A stretch of DNA of 64,000 bases, taken from contig CM068315.1 in the NCBI GenBank assembly GCA_034766995.1, forward strand, positions 9,964,010 to 10,028,009, in the 5' to 3' direction. How positions within the stretch are numbered: position 1 is the first letter of the stretch; each line of letters begins with the position of its first letter. The DNA comes from Acanthacorydalis orientalis (Eukaryota > Arthropoda > Insecta > Megaloptera > Corydalidae). Positions 61,111-64,000 of this stretch are shown here, piece after piece. Under the pieces are notes generated by a model. It had not been told where the DNA came from, ran no database searches, and saw nothing but the letters and a program-made list of their open reading frames with translations. The position numbers and the translations under genes are program-made.

Positions 61111-62381
61111 GACAGAATTTATTTTATTAAACATAAAATAAAACTATCTAAAAACGATTAAATAGTATTCAACTAGAAAAAAGGTTTAAGGGAGGTTGAA
61201 TTTCCTTATATCTGTTTATATCATTCATATTCTAAATTTGAATAAAATCTAACTTATTAACTTATCAAAAGTGTTCGATATCAAAATGGAATGTTAACTG
61301 AAAGTTTCTAAAAATAAATTAATTTAATATTTTACTTTATCAAAGTGTACAGGAATTAAAATAAATACAGAAGAAGAGTTAAACTTACAATCTTACATAC
61401 TAAGAAATTTTTCAGGGCATAAATAATTGTTATTATAAAGTAAATTTAATCATAGTTAACTTCTCACTTTATCAAACTTAAATGAACGTCAACATGAAGT
61501 ATTATATAATGCGCAATAAATAAAATAAAAACCTGAGAAGATAATACTATGGATTTTGTAACATACATAAAACGATTTAGCTAATGAAAATAAAGTTTTC
61601 CGGAATTGAGAAAATTACAGAGTATATGAAGAAAAACTGTAAAATAAAAAAGGCAATTTTTAAAATTAAAAGGACAAGATTTTTAAAATGGACAACAAAT
61701 AAAAATGTGACGAAGCGTTAACATCAATTCTTTAGTATTATGAGATTAATTTTAATGTTCACTTATTTTATTATAATCACAAATGTTTTGAAACTTATAT
61801 ATTTTTAATTATACGTAATTAAAAATATGTAAGTACTGTCATTAAGAGTATCTAAAATTAATATATTTACTCTATCAAGAAACAATAATATTTCATTCAT
61901 GTTCATAAAATAAAAGAATTCATAAGAGAATATCTTTCAATAAATGATTTTTACTGTATATTAGAAAAAGTCTCTAACAATAATTAATTTTTTAGATAAT
62001 TCTTTTTATCAAATTTGAAATTCACAATTAGTGGATTTGTAATTTTTAATCATTAGTGTTACAATCAGTAAAATATAAATTTTACAATAATAATGTAAAT
62101 TTATCTAAAAAGATTTACTTTTATTAACAAAAGTTTCAAAAATACTAAAAATTTAATATATCATTTCGTAATTGATTTTAGTATTATTTAACTGATAATA
62201 AGCAGCACATAATTTTTTTCACAAATATATAAATAATATTTATATTTTTTCTACAAATATTTTTCGCATGTCAATAACAAAGTTTTCTTAATTACAATCT
62301 TTATTTTATTTAATAATTCTTAACGATTTGCTCATATTTTTCACTGATTCTCATATTTCAATTTTAAATATTATAATCTTA

Positions 62382-62439
<58 letters not shown>

Positions 62440-63101
62440 TACCTGTCATTTAAAATGCATAACGATTAAGAATAATTTAAAATAATATTATATATTTTTT
62501 TCTGTGTGATATAATTAAACCTTATTTAGGTACATCTAATTGTAACGAACTATATTTTAATTACTAGATGTATATTAACATTATGAAAGGGAATTTAATG
62601 TAAACATTTGTTAGTATATTTATTTTATATTATGTAATTTTCTTACTTAAGTACGCTGTTAAGTACATATATATTTAACAGCCCTTAATAGATATTTATG
62701 AATAGTTCACCAATCATTTTAAGCCAATTTTTAATTAAAGAAAAATCTTCAGACAAGTGAGAAAATCACAATATAATTCTGATAATATGTCTAAATTCAT
62801 TTTCATAAATGAAATTTTCTATCATCTTACAAATAACAACATTTTTTGTGATCAAAAATGTTCAATTATTATTAAAAATAAAAAAGTTTTTATATTTTCA
62901 GAGATGTGTGTAGATTTATGTAATTAATCATTACTGATATTTTGATATAAGAGCAGTTACATATATTTGATTTTTTTATAAAAGTATAAATAATTATATC
63001 CGAACCTGACAAACTGACTAATGACCTGAACTGAGAACTAATTAGACTTTTGAATCATGAATAAAAAGAATTCTAAAACTTGTATATTAAGATATATTGT
63101 A
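61111..63101. other. AT-rich non-coding stretch
   Basis: No gene or element is seen. A TA array lies at 62388-62434. Confidence 0.6.
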
Positions 63102-63103
63102 TA

Positions 63104-64000
63104 CGAGGTTAGACAATTAAGTAATGCGACCGATTTTTTTTCTCGGCCTGTGGTAACACTGTGAATATGTAACTCCGCCACCGTAATAGCAGATCCCTAC
63201 TCTCTCGATTGAGACCTTGACCACCCTCGTACGATCATTTCTTCGCCAGCTGTTTAGTGTTTTGTAACAACGCGCGAATAGTGCATGTCACGAAAATGAA
63301 CATCGCCCACCGAATGAACATCGCTCAAGATTGTCTCGAGCAGGTTGAAAGTGATCCTACTCTTCTCGATCGAGTTATTACTGGTGATGAAAGTTGGTTC
63401 TTTCAATATGACCCCGAAACTAAACGACAAAGCCAACAGTGGCTGTCCCCTGGAGCACCAAGGCCAAAGAAGGCGAGAATGAGCAAGTCCAAAGTGAAAA
63501 CCATGTTGATTTGCTTCTTCGACAGCAAAGGGGTGGTTCACAAAGAGTTCGTACCACCTGGACAAACCGTAAATCAAGTATTCTACCGCAATGTGCTCGA
63601 AAAATTACGAAAAAGGGTGCTCAGAGTGCGTCCAGAGATCGCGAAGACTTGGGTTCTGCATCACGACAATGCTCCCTGTCACAGTGCGTTCAGTGTCTCT
63701 CAGTTTTTGGCGTCTAAAGGCATCGCAACGTTACCACAACCGCCCTATTCACCGGACATGTCACCCTGCGACTTTTTCCTATTCCCCCATATGAAAAAAT
63801 TCGTCAAAGGTCGACATTTTGACTCCATTGAAGATATCCAAGAATCTGTGACGAGGGTACTCGGAGAGGTCCCACAAGAAGTGTTCCAGAATTGTTACGA
63901 AAACTGGAAAACTCGCTGGAATAAGTGTATAGATGCGGGAGGGGACTACTTTGAAGGGGATCGCAGCGATGTACCTTAATTTTTAAATATACTCGATTTT
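63104..64000 (+). mobile_element. Mariner, youngest copy, truncated by the window end
   Basis: The left terminus CGAGGTTAGACAATTAAGTA begins after TA (63102-63103). The element encodes an unbroken C-terminal transposase and then runs off the window about 20 bp after its stop codon, so the right terminus is not visible. Only about 280 bp separate the left terminus from the first catalytic Asp, against roughly 600 expected for a full mariner. The helix-turn-helix DNA-binding region is therefore deleted. GC content and frame integrity are far higher than in the other mariners here, so it is a more recent arrival. Confidence 0.93.
63296..63979 (+). CDS. Mariner transposase, catalytic domain, N-terminally deleted
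   Basis: A DDE-family transposase that would cut and join mariner ends. From the first ATG (63296) the frame gives 227 residues with no interruption; a GTG-initiated frame extends upstream to 63257. The triad is complete: Asp31 in VITGDESWFFQYD, Asp124 in WVLHHDNAPCH and Asp159 in PYSPDMSPCDFF, with exactly 34 residues between the last two, the DD34D mariner signature. It also has FFDSKGVVHKEFVPPGQTVN and the C-terminal block NWKTRWNKCIDAGGDYFEGD. A full mariner transposase is about 345 residues, so the missing N-terminal third is the DNA-binding domain. A short duplication (ATGAACATCGC at 63296 and 63314) marks the rearranged start. Catalytic residues look intact, but without end recognition it is unlikely to mobilise anything. 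Confidence 0.9.
   Translation: MNIAHRMNIAQDCLEQVESDPTLLDRVITGDESWFFQYDPETKRQSQQWLSPGAPRPKKARMSKSKVKTMLICFFDSKGVVHKEFVPPGQTVNQVFYRNVLEKLRKRVLRVRPEIAKTWVLHHDNAPCHSAFSVSQFLASKGIATLPQPPYSPDMSPCDFFLFPHMKKFVKGRHFDSIEDIQESVTRVLGEVPQEVFQNCYENWKTRWNKCIDAGGDYFEGDRSDVP

Overview
The window reads as non-coding DNA from an animal genome, most likely an insect and plausibly a hymenopteran. The background is extremely AT-rich and crowded with (TA)n microsatellites. Scattered through it are short, GC-richer patches rich in CpG, and many degraded DNA transposons of classes common in insects (mariner, hAT, piggyBac). That CpG is not depleted in the GC patches is the main hint towards Hymenoptera. The species cannot be named from the sequence. 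I see no complete host gene, no rRNA or tRNA gene, and nothing bacterial or phage-like.

Host signal is limited to one candidate coding exon and a set of islands. The exon (22697-22903, + strand) has a good acceptor and donor, is open throughout, and is exactly 69 codons, phase 0 to phase 0. This suggests the window lies at least partly inside a large intron of a + strand gene. Islands at about 12735-12846, 17880-18215, 24470-25320, 31080-31660, 41270-41830, 48180-48480, 52070-52440 and 55540-56230 stand out by base composition. They look like candidate conserved non-coding or cis-regulatory DNA, but only cross-species alignment could show this.

Mobile elements account for most of the interpretable sequence. 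There are eight mariner-type remnants: 16600-17202, 28800-29130, 29246-29820, 32225-32445, 39462-40658, 50112-50972, 53641-54894 and 63104 to the window end. The last is the youngest and keeps an open catalytic domain with a complete DD34D triad but has lost its DNA-binding part. There are two hAT remnants with ZBED-like dimerisation domains (about 1685-2280 and 57440-58335), one internally deleted piggyBac (46220-46781), a LINE reverse-transcriptase scrap (about 5085-5430, - strand), and a possible LTR-retroelement leader (about 20100-20560).

Several repeat families became visible only by comparing parts of the window with each other, and I could not name them: an inverted pair of ~408 bp (13551-13958 and 18690-19097); a ~490 bp family with a GC-rich hairpin tail (7010-7500 and 38785-39275); a family with CCAAT and CACGTG motifs (9835-10045, 33085-33350, 60660-60880); a degraded coding repeat (1-360 and 33420-33810); a three-copy direct repeat (26995-27165, 30537-30740, 35825-36075); and a small MITE (16084-16228 and 18511-18690).

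I found no convincing new biological system. The most useful leads are the isolated exon, the unnamed repeat families, the long hairpins nested inside transposons, and the tendency of TA- and TTAA-targeting transposon ends to abut (TA)n arrays.
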